64,000 bases of DNA from an uncultured Emticicia sp. GTDB lineage: Bacteria; Bacteroidota; Bacteroidia; Cytophagales; Spirosomataceae. Below the pieces are notes generated by a model. It did not search any database, was not told where the DNA came from, and saw only the letters and a list, made by a program, of their open reading frames with translations. Made by a program: the position numbers and the translations under genes. The stretch is from contig NZ_CALCZQ010000015.1 of assembly GCF_937903345.1 (NCBI RefSeq), positions 1 to 64,000 on the forward strand, in the 5' to 3' direction. Shown here piece by piece: positions 51,630 through 60,903 of the stretch. The first letter of the stretch is position 1; every line of letters begins with the position of its first letter.

Positions 51630-53075
51630 TTATACCATTGGAAAAACCCAAGCGGCAATCATTGTTAGAATTACACCTGCTAAGCCCATCAAACTTTGCA
51701 TTGGGGCAATGGTTTTTAGTGCTTCTTGCTCAGTTAGGTTTGAAGTTTTACACATAATCCAAAAACCTGCGTCGTTCATCCATGGAATAAGTTTTGCTCC
51801 ACTTCCAATTGCCAAACATAGATACACTGGATGAAAACCTAAGTTCGCATTTTGTGCCATTCCTGCTAAAATTCCAGAAGCGGTTATCAAGGCAACTGTT
51901 GCCGAGCCTTGTGCCGTACGAACAACCATCGTAATAAAAAATGCTAATGGAATCAATGCCATTTGGTAATCTTTTGTTAAATCGGCAATGCGAGTACTAA
52001 TACCCGTTTGCTGTAACATTCCACCAAATGCACCACCTGCAGCTGTGATTAAAATGATTCCGCCTCCACTCATTAGTGCAGTCTGTACGAATACGGTTAG
52101 CTTATCTTTGGTAGTTTTTTTCTGATTTGATAATACTAACAGTGCAAAAATTGCCCCCATCAACAAAGCAATATTTTTATCGCCAAAGAAAAGAATAACA
52201 TCAATTAATTGATTAATTAATGAAAAATCGGTTAATGGCTCCTTGGTTTTTATGAAAGCTTCAAAAGCCGAACGAATACAAATCGTAACCAAAGGGAAAA
52301 CCGCAGGAAGCAAAGCCCAAGCTAAAGAAGGTAAATCCTTATCATCTTTTTCAGCAATGTTTTTGATGTCTTCTAAACGAGCATCTGGCGAATCACGGAG
52401 GGGAATATCATATTTTTTGTTCAAGAAAATCGCTATCAAATAACCGATAGAAATGGTACAAAGCCCAAGAAGTGAACCGCAGACCATCATTAGACCAATC
52501 GGCACATTCATGGCACTTACTAAATATAATGGGCCAGGCGAAGGTGGAACGTAGGAGTTTGCCATCACTGCTCCAGCAATTACAGAAAGTGCGAGTAGCA
52601 AATAATTTTTCTTTAATCGCATTCCCATTGCTTTTGCTAATGGCATCATCAAGAAAATAACAGTATCTACAAAAACGGGAATCGTAAGAAAAAAACTACT
52701 TAAAATAAAACCGATTGGAGCATTTTTTTCGCCCGTAATTTTTAGCATAGCTCTGATGATTTTTTCTGCAGCACCACTATCAAGCATTGCTTTGCCGATG
52801 ATTGCTGCCATGGCAATCAAAATGCCAATTTTTGCACATGTATTCCCAAATTCTATCCCGATGCGTTCGCCAATACTCTTGTGGGCTTGCTTGTAAGCAT
52901 CAATGGCTGTTGCTCCTTTTGATAAATAAAATTGCTCAACAAATTCGACAGGTGTAAGCAGTGATACTACTAAAGCTGCCAACAACAAAGCTAAGAAAGG
53001 ATGAAGTTTGAAGCCAATGATACCGCCTATAACTATAACAACGCCAACGAGAAGAATTAAAATTGGGTCTGACAT
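51630..53075 (-). CDS. GntP-family gluconate/sugar-acid permease
   Basis: This 481-residue membrane protein of the GntP family has about 12-14 helices. Landmarks are the N-terminal GGIIGFKLHPFLALLLAALVVSLLTP (as KLHPFLALLLAALVVSLLT), FFLTIPVFVDTVIFLMMPLAKAMG (as IPVFVDTVIFLMMPLAKAMG), VPPSPGPLYLVSAM, VRTAQGSATVALITASGIL and AIGSGAKLIPWMNDAGFWIM. The family imports gluconate and related sugar acids with protons. Located first in an operon with garD, gudD and kdgD, it most likely imports galactarate or glucarate. Confidence 0.9.
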   Translation of the reverse strand: MSDPILILLVGVVIVIGGIIGFKLHPFLALLLAALVVSLLTPVEFVEQFYLSKGATAIDAYKQAHKSIGERIGIEFGNTCAKIGILIAMAAIIGKAMLDSGAAEKIIRAMLKITGEKNAPIGFILSSFFLTIPVFVDTVIFLMMPLAKAMGMRLKKNYLLLALSVIAGAVMANSYVPPSPGPLYLVSAMNVPIGLMMVCGSLLGLCTISIGYLIAIFLNKKYDIPLRDSPDARLEDIKNIAEKDDKDLPSLAWALLPAVFPLVTICIRSAFEAFIKTKEPLTDFSLINQLIDVILFFGDKNIALLMGAIFALLVLSNQKKTTKDKLTVFVQTALMSGGGIILITAAGGAFGGMLQQTGISTRIADLTKDYQMALIPLAFFITMVVRTAQGSATVALITASGILAGMAQNANLGFHPVYLCLAIGSGAKLIPWMNDAGFWIMCKTSNLTEQEALKTIAPMQSLMGLAGVILTMIAAWVFPMV

Positions 53076-53457
53076 GGCTAAAATACTAAAGTTTAAGAAA
53101 AAAGTGTTTAATGATTAAACAAAAGTATATAATCTAAGTCCTATTATCTATTGATATAATGCTAAAATATAATACTTTTTGGACAAATGACAAAAAAAGA
53201 ATTTGATTATTTTATCAATTCAGAATCCAATTATTTGATAGGCTCAAACATGAAAGTGTAATTGGGCGTAAAAACTAACAAATTAGTTTATTTTTTACTT
53301 TATAAAAATGGGAGAGGTTGAATAGATTGAAGTTATATTTGAGAAGCTTGTCTAAAAATTAGATGATTTTTTTGTTTAGAATGTTGATGTTGCGGGCGGG
53401 AAAATAATTAATAATCGAAATGAGAAAATAAATATAAAAGTAATCGTAAAAAACTTA
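53076..53457. other. Intergenic region upstream of the permease
   Basis: This gap of about 380 bases holds the permease promoter (listed separately). It also has a plus-strand frame of 24 codons at 53187-53261 (MTKKEFDYFINSE and so on) that is too short to support as a gene. It may be the remnant of a divergent regulator, but nothing else of one is visible. Confidence 0.4.
53120..53127 (-). promoter_or_regulatory. -7 element TACTTTTG for the galactarate operon
   Basis: On the minus strand TACTTTTG, inside TATACTTTTGTT, fits TAnnTTTG and lies 44 bases before the permease start at 53075. Confidence 0.5.
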
Positions 53458-54060
53458 CTATTCTGCCTCAAAAATTTCTTTTAGATTTATCTGAAAATCT
53501 GGAAAAATTACGCTTGTAAGTATTTCATCATCAACATAAATTGTGGCTGGGCTATAAACATCCGTTTCGGTCAGATAAAACTGAAAAACGTTTTCGTGTT
53601 CGGGGTCAAAAATGAGATATTCTCTTACACCTGATTCTTCATAAAGAGCTTTTTTGAGTTTCATTTCTTTTGAAGAATTTCCTGGTGAAAGAATTTCAAT
53701 AACTAAATCAGGCGAACCAATACAGCCATTTTCATCTAATTTTTCAAGGTCGCAAATGATACAAATATCAGGTTGTACAACTGTAAAAATATCTTTATTT
53801 GCTTTCGCTGATTTAGTTTTATCGTATAAACGAACATCAAAAGGAGCTGCATAGAATTTACAGCGTTGTCCCTTAAATTTCTGATAAACAATTACACTAA
53901 GTTCCATTGATATTCCCTGATGTCTTCGACTTGGAGCTGACATTTCAAGAATTTTGCCCTTGAAGAGTTCAACTGTTTGGTCGAATTTCCATGTAAGATA
54001 ATCAGCATAGGAATAAATTCCATTGGCAACATCTAATTGTGATAAACTGACAATTTCCAT
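53458..54060 (-). CDS. Uma2-family (DUF820) putative endonuclease
   Basis: This 200-residue protein has the Uma2 restriction-endonuclease-like fold: YADYLTWKFDQTVELFKGKILEMSAPSRRHQ (as VELFKGKILEMSAPSRRHQ), RLYDK, VVQPDICIICD and GSPDLVIEILSPGNSSKEMKLKKALYEESGVREYLIFDP (as SPDLVIEILSPGNSSKEM). The PD and (D/E)xK-like residues fall in PDICII and SPDLVIEILS. Proteins of this type are abundant in cyanobacteria and Bacteroidota; their role is unsettled and may be mobile-element or DNA-repair related. It is unlinked to the flanking operons. Confidence 0.85.
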   Translation of the reverse strand: MEIVSLSQLDVANGIYSYADYLTWKFDQTVELFKGKILEMSAPSRRHQGISMELSVIVYQKFKGQRCKFYAAPFDVRLYDKTKSAKANKDIFTVVQPDICIICDLEKLDENGCIGSPDLVIEILSPGNSSKEMKLKKALYEESGVREYLIFDPEHENVFQFYLTETDVYSPATIYVDDEILTSVIFPDFQINLKEIFEAE

Positions 54061-54375
54061 TAAAAATAATGATTTTAAACAAAGATAATTAAAAGATTTG
54101 AAAATATTCTAACCATAATAATTGGTGAAGTATCTGGAAATAAGCTTGTAACGGCTATCGAATTTGCCGAAATAGGTACAAAATTGTGTTAGCCGATTGA
54201 GATAATATTACCGAATCCAAGTATGGAAATATCGTTTCAATGCAAAAGATTAGACAAAAGGTTTTTTAATTTATCTGTAAAGATTGTATATCTTTAACCT
54301 CCATGAAAGTACAGGAGTCTTACAGACAAAATAGTACTAATTTTGAACAAAAATACTCAATTTTCAACCTCGACG
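54061..54375. other. Intergenic region with a possible gene remnant
   Basis: This gap of about 315 bases separates two divergently read genes. On the plus strand near 54119-54199 a frame reads IIGEVSGNKLVTAIEFAEIGTKL before a stop. It has coding-like composition and might be a remnant of an NTF2-like or signalling protein, but it is too short to assign. No clear -7 element is obvious. Confidence 0.35.
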
Positions 54376-57300
54376 ATGAAAAAACAAATATTACTTGCAG
54401 CAATTTTTATGCTGTTTTTAGGTCAAGTTTTTGCTCAATTTAAACTTCAAAAACTCCAGGTAAATTATCAAACCACACCTTTGGGAACCGATTTAGTTAA
54501 GCCACAATTTTCGTGGCAAATGACAAACGCCACCAATAAACGTGGACAAGCACAAATTGGCTATCAGATTGAAGTGACAGATGAACAAAATCGTATTGTT
54601 TGGAATTCACAAAGGGTTGAATCTGCCCTTTCGCACGCCATTCAGTATCAAGGTGAAGCCCTGAAACAAACCACTCGTTATCGTTGGAAACTAACAGTTT
54701 GGGATAATTTCAAGGCTTTTTCGGTCAATAATTCTTGGTTCGAGACTGGTTTTCTGAATACAAAAATAGATGCGTGGTCAGGTGCCGATTGGATAGGAGG
54801 CGGTGCAGAAGATATGCCACTTTATTCGCATTATTTGTCAGTTTTTAAACTTCAATATGATATTCAACTTGATAAAAATAGTAGTAAAGCATCATTTTTA
54901 TTTGGAGCAAATGATAGTCGTTTGATGAATAAAAGTTTGAACCTTATGGCGGTTGAAACCAAAAAAAATGAAAGTTATGTGGCTATAGAATTAGATATTT
55001 CATCACTCAATGCCGATACCTCGAGCCATGCTAAATTAAATATCTATCGGGTTGGATATTCTAGTTCTGATAAATCAGATAAGCCTTTCAAAACCTTATT
55101 TATTTCTCAAAAAATTATCAATAACATTAATAAATTTGATAAGCATAGTATTTACACCGAATGTAATTTTGATTTATTTGATTTTTTTGTTGATGGTTCT
55201 GATGAAGCTCATAAGTTAAAAGACCCTACTGTTTCATCCGCACCAGCCGGTCGTTTTGGGCCAAGAGGAATCAATTTAAACCCTGTGGGTAGTGGAAATA
55301 ACTACATTAGTTTCCCTATGCTGGCCGATATTGGTTTTAAAACCGATGCCAATCAAACAGCTCATTTTTCAAATATTCAAGTAAAAAACCTACGTTATCC
55401 GAGTAATACTATTTTCGCTGAGAATTTATCGGCTGGAAAAAGTATTTTTAATAACCTCACAATCGAAAATGGGGCTTATAAAGTAGAAGGCAATCAACTC
55501 GTAACAGCCAATCCAAGCCGAAACGCCACGCCAATGCTGCGTAATGTATTCAAAACCGAAGCAAAAGCCATCAAAAAAGCTAGATTGTATGTAACGGCAC
55601 GTGGTATTTATGAAGTGCATATAAACGGACAACGTATTAGTAACGAATACTTCAATCCTGGACTTACGCAGTACAATAAAAACCACATGTATCAATCTTA
55701 TGATATTACCGGTTCACTAAAAAATGGTCAAGTAAATGCCATTGGAGCGTGGTTGAGTGAAGGTTGGTGGAGTGGAAACATTACATTTAGCGGCGAAAGT
55801 TGGAACTGGTTTGGCGATCGCCAATCACTTTTAGCAAAAATGGTGATTACCTACACAGATGGTTCGGAACAAATCGTTACGTCAAATAATAAAGACTGGA
55901 AAATCTACACTGATGGGCCTATCAGAGTTGGTTCGTTTTTTCAAGGAGAAGTATATGATGCCACCAAAGAAGATGCTATTAAAGGTTGGACAACCGCAAA
56001 TTATGATGATAAGTCATGGAAAAAAGCTGTTGCCGTTCCACTCGAAGGAACAGCCGTTGTTGGCGATGTAAAATATTCTGGGAGATATTCAGCTTCGATG
56101 CCATATAATGATTTTAAACTTGTAGGGCAAATGGGCGATAATGCAAGTATCGTAAAAACACTCAATGCACTCAAAGTAGAAGAAGTTCGCCCGAAAGTTT
56201 TTGTCTATGATATGGGTCAAAACATGGTAGGTTTTCCGCAAATTAAGATAAAAAATGGTAAGAGAGGCCAAGTAATTAATATTCGTTATGCTGAGATTAA
56301 ATATCCAAATCTGCCCGATTATAAAGGTAACGAAGGAATGGTGATGATGGAAAACATCCGAGCCGCACTTGCACAAGATCAATACATTTTAAAAGGTGGC
56401 GATGAGCTGATTCAGCCACGATTTACTTTTCATGGCTATCGTTATTTAGAAATTACTGGCATTGAGCAAGCCATTCCTGTGGCAGATGTGAAAGGCTTCG
56501 TAATCAGTTCGATAAGTGAGTTGGCTTCTTTCTACGAAACTAATAATGAGTTGGTAAATAAACTTTGGCAAAATATTACTTGGTCGCTTCGTAGTAATTT
56601 TCTTTCGATTCCAACAGATACGCCTGCCCGTAATGAACGCATGGGTTGGAGTGGCGATATTTCGGTTTTCTCGAAAAGTGCTACTTATTTGACTGATGCA
56701 AACTTGTTTCTGAGAAGACACCTTCTGGCCATGCGAGATATTCAACCAGAAAGTGGTCGATTTACTGATGTTGCTCCAATGGGTGGCGGTTTTGGCGGCA
56801 CACTTTGGGGAAGTGCAGGAATTGTTGTTGCGTGGGAAACTTACCGTCAATACGGCGATATTCAGTTATTAGCCGAACATTTCGATGCCATGAAAAAATA
56901 CATCAATTTTTTAGAAACTAAAGTTGATAAAACGAACGGAATCTTAAACGAAGGCCCATTGGGTGATTGGCTTAGTCCCGAAGGTAATAAAAACGATAAT
57001 ACTGAGTTTTGGATGGCCTATTTTGCTTATGATTTAGATATTGTGAGCCAAATGGCGGTAGCTTTGGGAAAAACCGAAGAAGCAAAAAGTTTGAAAAATA
57101 GAAGCGAAGAAATTAAGAAAACCTTCAATGAAACTTATGTCGATAAAGCTACACACCGAACAGTAAAATCGGGCATGAAGACCGCTACATTTGGACCTCC
57201 AAACGCCCAAGAGGCAATTTCAAAATCTGACAAAGGACAGCTGATCGACACGCAAGCTTCTTATGCAATTCCGTTATCTTTAGGTGCTTTCAATGCTGAA

Positions 57301-57960
57301 AATAAGCCTTTTGCAGTTAAATTTTTGAATGAAGCTATTGCTCGAAAAAACAAAGATGATGGTGGAATAGAACGCCCAGAAAATTCATTGATGACTGGTT
57401 TCATCGGAACTGCTTCAATCTCAGAAGCACTTTCTGAAAACGGCAGTAATGATTTGGCCTACAAATTATTGGTCAATAAGCAATATCCATCTTGGTTATA
57501 TTCTGTTGTAAACGGTGCAACTTCCATTTGGGAAAGACTAAATTCTTATACCGTAGAAAATGGTTTTGGAGGAAATAATTCAATGAATTCATTCAATCAC
57601 TATTCGTTTGGAGCGGTGGCTTCGTGGATGTATAATTATTCGTTGGGTATTCAACGCCACCCGCAAAAGACTGCTTTCAAGGAATTTATCCTTAAACCAA
57701 GTCCAGACCCAAGTGGTCAAATTACTTTTGCTAAAGGTTATTTTGATTCGATGTACGGAAGAATCAGCAGCGAATGGAAAAGTGAAGGAAGTAAAACAAC
57801 TTATAAATTTACAGTTCCTGCCAATACATCTGCCACCTTATATTTGCCTGCTAATAAGCAAATTACAGAATCGGGCAAAAGTGTAAAAGCTTATGAAACT
57901 GAAGGAAATAAGGTATTAATTTCGCTATCTTCAGGAGTTTATTTATTTGAGGTGAAGTAA
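54376..57960 (+). CDS. Secreted GH78 alpha-L-rhamnosidase
   Basis: The start is the ATG at 54376 that begins the signal peptide (ends VFAQ), giving 1194 residues. The order of domains is that of GH78. An N-terminal fibronectin-like domain (LQVNYQTTPLGTDLVKPQFSWQM) comes first, then a lectin-like insert of about 200 residues. Next is the rhamnosidase beta domain (IRVGSFFQGEVYDATKE, ARLYVTARGIYEVHINGQRI). The (alpha/alpha)6 barrel has DTPARNERMGWSGD, GPLGDWLSPEGNKNDN and the ATSIWERLNSY region, where the catalytic acidic residues lie. A C-terminal beta domain closes it. It would remove terminal L-rhamnose from rhamnogalacturonan or glycosides in the periplasm. It heads an esterase-rich locus. 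Confidence 0.92.
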   Translation: MKKQILLAAIFMLFLGQVFAQFKLQKLQVNYQTTPLGTDLVKPQFSWQMTNATNKRGQAQIGYQIEVTDEQNRIVWNSQRVESALSHAIQYQGEALKQTTRYRWKLTVWDNFKAFSVNNSWFETGFLNTKIDAWSGADWIGGGAEDMPLYSHYLSVFKLQYDIQLDKNSSKASFLFGANDSRLMNKSLNLMAVETKKNESYVAIELDISSLNADTSSHAKLNIYRVGYSSSDKSDKPFKTLFISQKIINNINKFDKHSIYTECNFDLFDFFVDGSDEAHKLKDPTVSSAPAGRFGPRGINLNPVGSGNNYISFPMLADIGFKTDANQTAHFSNIQVKNLRYPSNTIFAENLSAGKSIFNNLTIENGAYKVEGNQLVTANPSRNATPMLRNVFKTEAKAIKKARLYVTARGIYEVHINGQRISNEYFNPGLTQYNKNHMYQSYDITGSLKNGQVNAIGAWLSEGWWSGNITFSGESWNWFGDRQSLLAKMVITYTDGSEQIVTSNNKDWKIYTDGPIRVGSFFQGEVYDATKEDAIKGWTTANYDDKSWKKAVAVPLEGTAVVGDVKYSGRYSASMPYNDFKLVGQMGDNASIVKTLNALKVEEVRPKVFVYDMGQNMVGFPQIKIKNGKRGQVINIRYAEIKYPNLPDYKGNEGMVMMENIRAALAQDQYILKGGDELIQPRFTFHGYRYLEITGIEQAIPVADVKGFVISSISELASFYETNNELVNKLWQNITWSLRSNFLSIPTDTPARNERMGWSGDISVFSKSATYLTDANLFLRRHLLAMRDIQPESGRFTDVAPMGGGFGGTLWGSAGIVVAWETYRQYGDIQLLAEHFDAMKKYINFLETKVDKTNGILNEGPLGDWLSPEGNKNDNTEFWMAYFAYDLDIVSQMAVALGKTEEAKSLKNRSEEIKKTFNETYVDKATHRTVKSGMKTATFGPPNAQEAISKSDKGQLIDTQASYAIPLSLGAFNAENKPFAVKFLNEAIARKNKDDGGIERPENSLMTGFIGTASISEALSENGSNDLAYKLLVNKQYPSWLYSVVNGATSIWERLNSYTVENGFGGNNSMNSFNHYSFGAVASWMYNYSLGIQRHPQKTAFKEFILKPSPDPSGQITFAKGYFDSMYGRISSEWKSEGSKTTYKFTVPANTSATLYLPANKQITESGKSVKAYETEGNKVLISLSSGVYLFEVK

Positions 57961-57979
57961 GAAGGAAATTGTCTTGATA

Positions 57980-58018
57980 AAAACCAAAAGCCTCCTAAAA
58001 AAGGGGGCTTTTGGTTTT
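57980..58018 (+). terminator. Hairpin terminator after the rhamnosidase gene
   Basis: Sixteen-base arms at 57980-57995 and 58003-58018 (core AAAAGCCTCC against GGGGGCTTTT with one G-T pair) enclose a 7-base loop. The 3' arm ends in a T-rich stretch. It lies 20 bases after the stop codon. Confidence 0.85.
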
Positions 58019-58106
58019 GTAGACTATCTATCCAAATTAAAAACAAATGATACATAAAATTAGCAAGAGATGCATAAAATTATATTTATAAGTGACTTTA
58101 TTTATA

Positions 58107-58114
58107 TAAATTTG
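58107..58114 (+). promoter_or_regulatory. -7 element TAAATTTG upstream of the esterase fusion gene
   Basis: The word fits TAnnTTTG and lies 105 bases before the ATG at 58219, after the rhamnosidase terminator. It suggests the esterase genes have their own promoter. Confidence 0.4.
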
Positions 58115-58218
58115 GAGTCGATTATAATGGATTTTACCAGTTGAAACTAATTCTACCATACAAAAGCATAATCACTTTTGAAATTTGTGTTCAAAGCAAT
58201 ATCTTGACCCAACCTTTT

Positions 58219-60900
58219 ATGAAAATTATTAAAGTATTTCTATGGCTTTTCTTGTTTGGTAATGTTCAGCTAAAAGCCCAAATTCGATTACCAAAACTTA
58301 TTTCTGATAATATTGTTTTGCAGCGTGAACATCCCATTAAAATTTGGGGCTGGGCTTCTCCGAAAGAGAAAATATCTCTCATTTTCAATAAAAAATATTA
58401 TAAAACTACCACCAATGATAAGGGTAAATGGGAAGTTCTGTTGCCAGCACAAGCTGCTGGTAGTGGCTTTGAAATGTTATTGAAAGGTAAAAATGAAATC
58501 ACGATCAAAAACATAGCATTCGGTGATGTATGGCTGTGCAGTGGGCAGAGCAATATGGTAATTCCGATGGAACGAGTGAAAGAAAAATACCCTGATGATA
58601 TTGTCTCAGCCAATTATCCCGACATTCGTAACTTTTTCGTGCAGACACTTACCGATTTGAATGCTCCTAAAGATGATTTTTCTCAGGGCGAGTGGAAAAC
58701 GGCAAATCCTAAAGATATTCTTTCGTTTGGAGCCGTTTCTTACTTTTTTGCCCGTGAAATTTATGAAAAATACAAAGTACCTATTGGTATCATCAATAGC
58801 TCAGTTGGAGGTACTCCCATTGAGGCTTGGATAAGTGAAGGCGGTTTTAAAAACTTTGCTGATATTCCGAAAACCATTGCCAAAAACAAAGATTCAGTAT
58901 ATATTAACTCAATGAATCGCCGCCCTGCTGTTTCATTAAACAAGCCAATTCTTCGAGATTTAGGAATGATTGAACATTGGGAAAGTGCTGATTATAAGCC
59001 AAAAGGTTGGAGAAATATAAATATTCCAGGTTTTTGGGAAGATCAAGGCTTGAAAGATTTGAATGGTATAGTTTGGTTTAGACGCGAATTTGATGTTCCG
59101 CAAAGTTGGATTGGGAAAGCAATCAAACTTTATATGGGGCGAATTGTTGATGCCGACGAAATGTATGTAAATGGAAAAAAAATCGGGAATGTCACCTATC
59201 AATATCCTCCACGCCGATACGAAATTCCTGCTGATTTACTAAAAGTAGGTAAAAATACCTTTGTTATCAGAGTGACGAATACTGCGGGCAAGGGTGGATT
59301 CGTGCCAGATAAACCGTATTTTATGATAAATGATGGCGAACAAATAGACCTGAAAGGCACCTGGCAATATAAAGTAGGAGAGGTGTTTCAACCAACGAAT
59401 TCAAGTGCATCGACTAATGGTGGAATTGTTTTTCAAAATCAACCAACTGCCTTATTCAATGCCATGATTGCTCCAGTTTTACCATTGAAAATCAAAGGTT
59501 TTGTTTGGTATCAAGGCGAAAGTAATGTTGGTAGTCCAGAAACTTATGATGCTTTTATTCCTGCCTTGATAAACGACTGGCGAAAGCTTTGGCAGGATAC
59601 TAACTTGCCATTTTTTGTCGTGCAGTTGGCGAATTTTCAAGAAGTAAATTATATTCCAGTCGAAAGTAATATCGCCCGACTCCGAGAAGGACAAAATCAT
59701 GCACTAAAATTTCCAAATACAGCTGTTACAGTTACGATAGATTTGGGAGAATGGAATGACATTCACCCACTTAATAAAAAAGATATTGGCAAACGTCTTT
59801 CGCTTTCGGCCAGAAATTTAGCTTATAACGAAAAATCTCTCGTTTATGCTGGGCCAATACTCAAATCTCAAAGTATCGAAAACGATAAAATAACGCTGAG
59901 TTTCGATAATGTAGCCGAAGGAATTATATCAAAAGACGGTGAAGATTTACGTTGGTTTGCGATTGCTGATTACGATAAAAAATTCGTTTGGGCGAAGTCT
60001 CATATCGTTGGTAAAGACAAAATCGAATTATGGAATGAAACCATCAAATCGCCAAAATATGTGCGATATGCTTGGCAAGATAATCCTGAAGGCGTAAATT
60101 TTTATAATTCTGAGTACCTTCCTGCATCGCCATTCAGAACCGACGCCGAAATCCTTGATGAAACCAAAGCATGGAAAGGAAAAAAATGTGCCGTTGTTCT
60201 AACATACGATGATGCACTTAATGTTCATCTTGATAACGTTATTCCAGCATTAGATTCTTTGAGTTTGAAAGGAACGTTCTATTTGACTGCTTCATCAGAT
60301 GCGGGTTCAAAACGTATCAATCATTGGCGAAAAGCTGCAATTAGTGGTCACGAGTTAGGAAATCATACGCTTTATCATCCATGCGATGCCACTTTTCCAG
60401 GGATGAGTTGGGTTAGGCCCGAGTACGATTTAAGTAAATATAACTTGAAACGAATGCAAGATGAGGTCAGCATGTGTAATGCTTACTTAAAATCAATTGA
60501 TGGTAAAGATAAACGCACTTTTGCTTTTACCTGCGGGCACAAAAAAGTGATTGAAGGCGAATTTATTAAAAGCCTTGCTAATGATTTTGTTGCTGCAAGG
60601 GCTGTTAGGTCAGAAATGCATAATTTAGATGAACAAAACCTATTGGATGTTGATTGTTATAGCATGGAGGGAACTACTGCCGAACAGATGATAGCATTGG
60701 TGAAGCAAGCCCAAAGTTCAGGTAAACTACTTGTTTTTTTGTTTCATGGTGTAGGAGGAGAGCATGGTCTAAATGTTGAGAAAGAAGAACACAGTAAATT
60801 GTTACACTATCTTAAAGAAAACGAAAAAGAAATTTATATCGACACCATGCTTCATATGGCCGAGCATATTCAGACCATCAAAACTAAAAATCAACCTTAA
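58219..60900 (+). CDS. Sialate-O-acetylesterase-like esterase fused to a NodB-type deacetylase
   Basis: The start is the ATG at 58219 opening the signal peptide (ends LKAQ), giving 893 residues. Residues about 25-640 form a SASA/SGNH esterase: ISDNIVLQREHPIKIWGWAS, the nucleophile region CSGQSNMVIPME, a jelly-roll insert (WFRREFDVPQSWIGKAIKLY), WYQGESNVG and DIHPLNKKDIGKRL with the catalytic Asp/His. Residues about 680-890 form a polysaccharide deacetylase: CAVVLTYDDALNVHLD with the metal Asp, HELGNHTLYHP with two metal His, and LLVFLFHGVGGEHG. Both sets of catalytic residues look intact. It probably removes acetyl groups from side chains of pectin or xylan. The CE15 gene follows after 3 bases. 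Confidence 0.88.
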   Translation: MKIIKVFLWLFLFGNVQLKAQIRLPKLISDNIVLQREHPIKIWGWASPKEKISLIFNKKYYKTTTNDKGKWEVLLPAQAAGSGFEMLLKGKNEITIKNIAFGDVWLCSGQSNMVIPMERVKEKYPDDIVSANYPDIRNFFVQTLTDLNAPKDDFSQGEWKTANPKDILSFGAVSYFFAREIYEKYKVPIGIINSSVGGTPIEAWISEGGFKNFADIPKTIAKNKDSVYINSMNRRPAVSLNKPILRDLGMIEHWESADYKPKGWRNINIPGFWEDQGLKDLNGIVWFRREFDVPQSWIGKAIKLYMGRIVDADEMYVNGKKIGNVTYQYPPRRYEIPADLLKVGKNTFVIRVTNTAGKGGFVPDKPYFMINDGEQIDLKGTWQYKVGEVFQPTNSSASTNGGIVFQNQPTALFNAMIAPVLPLKIKGFVWYQGESNVGSPETYDAFIPALINDWRKLWQDTNLPFFVVQLANFQEVNYIPVESNIARLREGQNHALKFPNTAVTVTIDLGEWNDIHPLNKKDIGKRLSLSARNLAYNEKSLVYAGPILKSQSIENDKITLSFDNVAEGIISKDGEDLRWFAIADYDKKFVWAKSHIVGKDKIELWNETIKSPKYVRYAWQDNPEGVNFYNSEYLPASPFRTDAEILDETKAWKGKKCAVVLTYDDALNVHLDNVIPALDSLSLKGTFYLTASSDAGSKRINHWRKAAISGHELGNHTLYHPCDATFPGMSWVRPEYDLSKYNLKRMQDEVSMCNAYLKSIDGKDKRTFAFTCGHKKVIEGEFIKSLANDFVAARAVRSEMHNLDEQNLLDVDCYSMEGTTAEQMIALVKQAQSSGKLLVFLFHGVGGEHGLNVEKEEHSKLLHYLKENEKEIYIDTMLHMAEHIQTIKTKNQP

Positions 60901-60903
60901 GCC

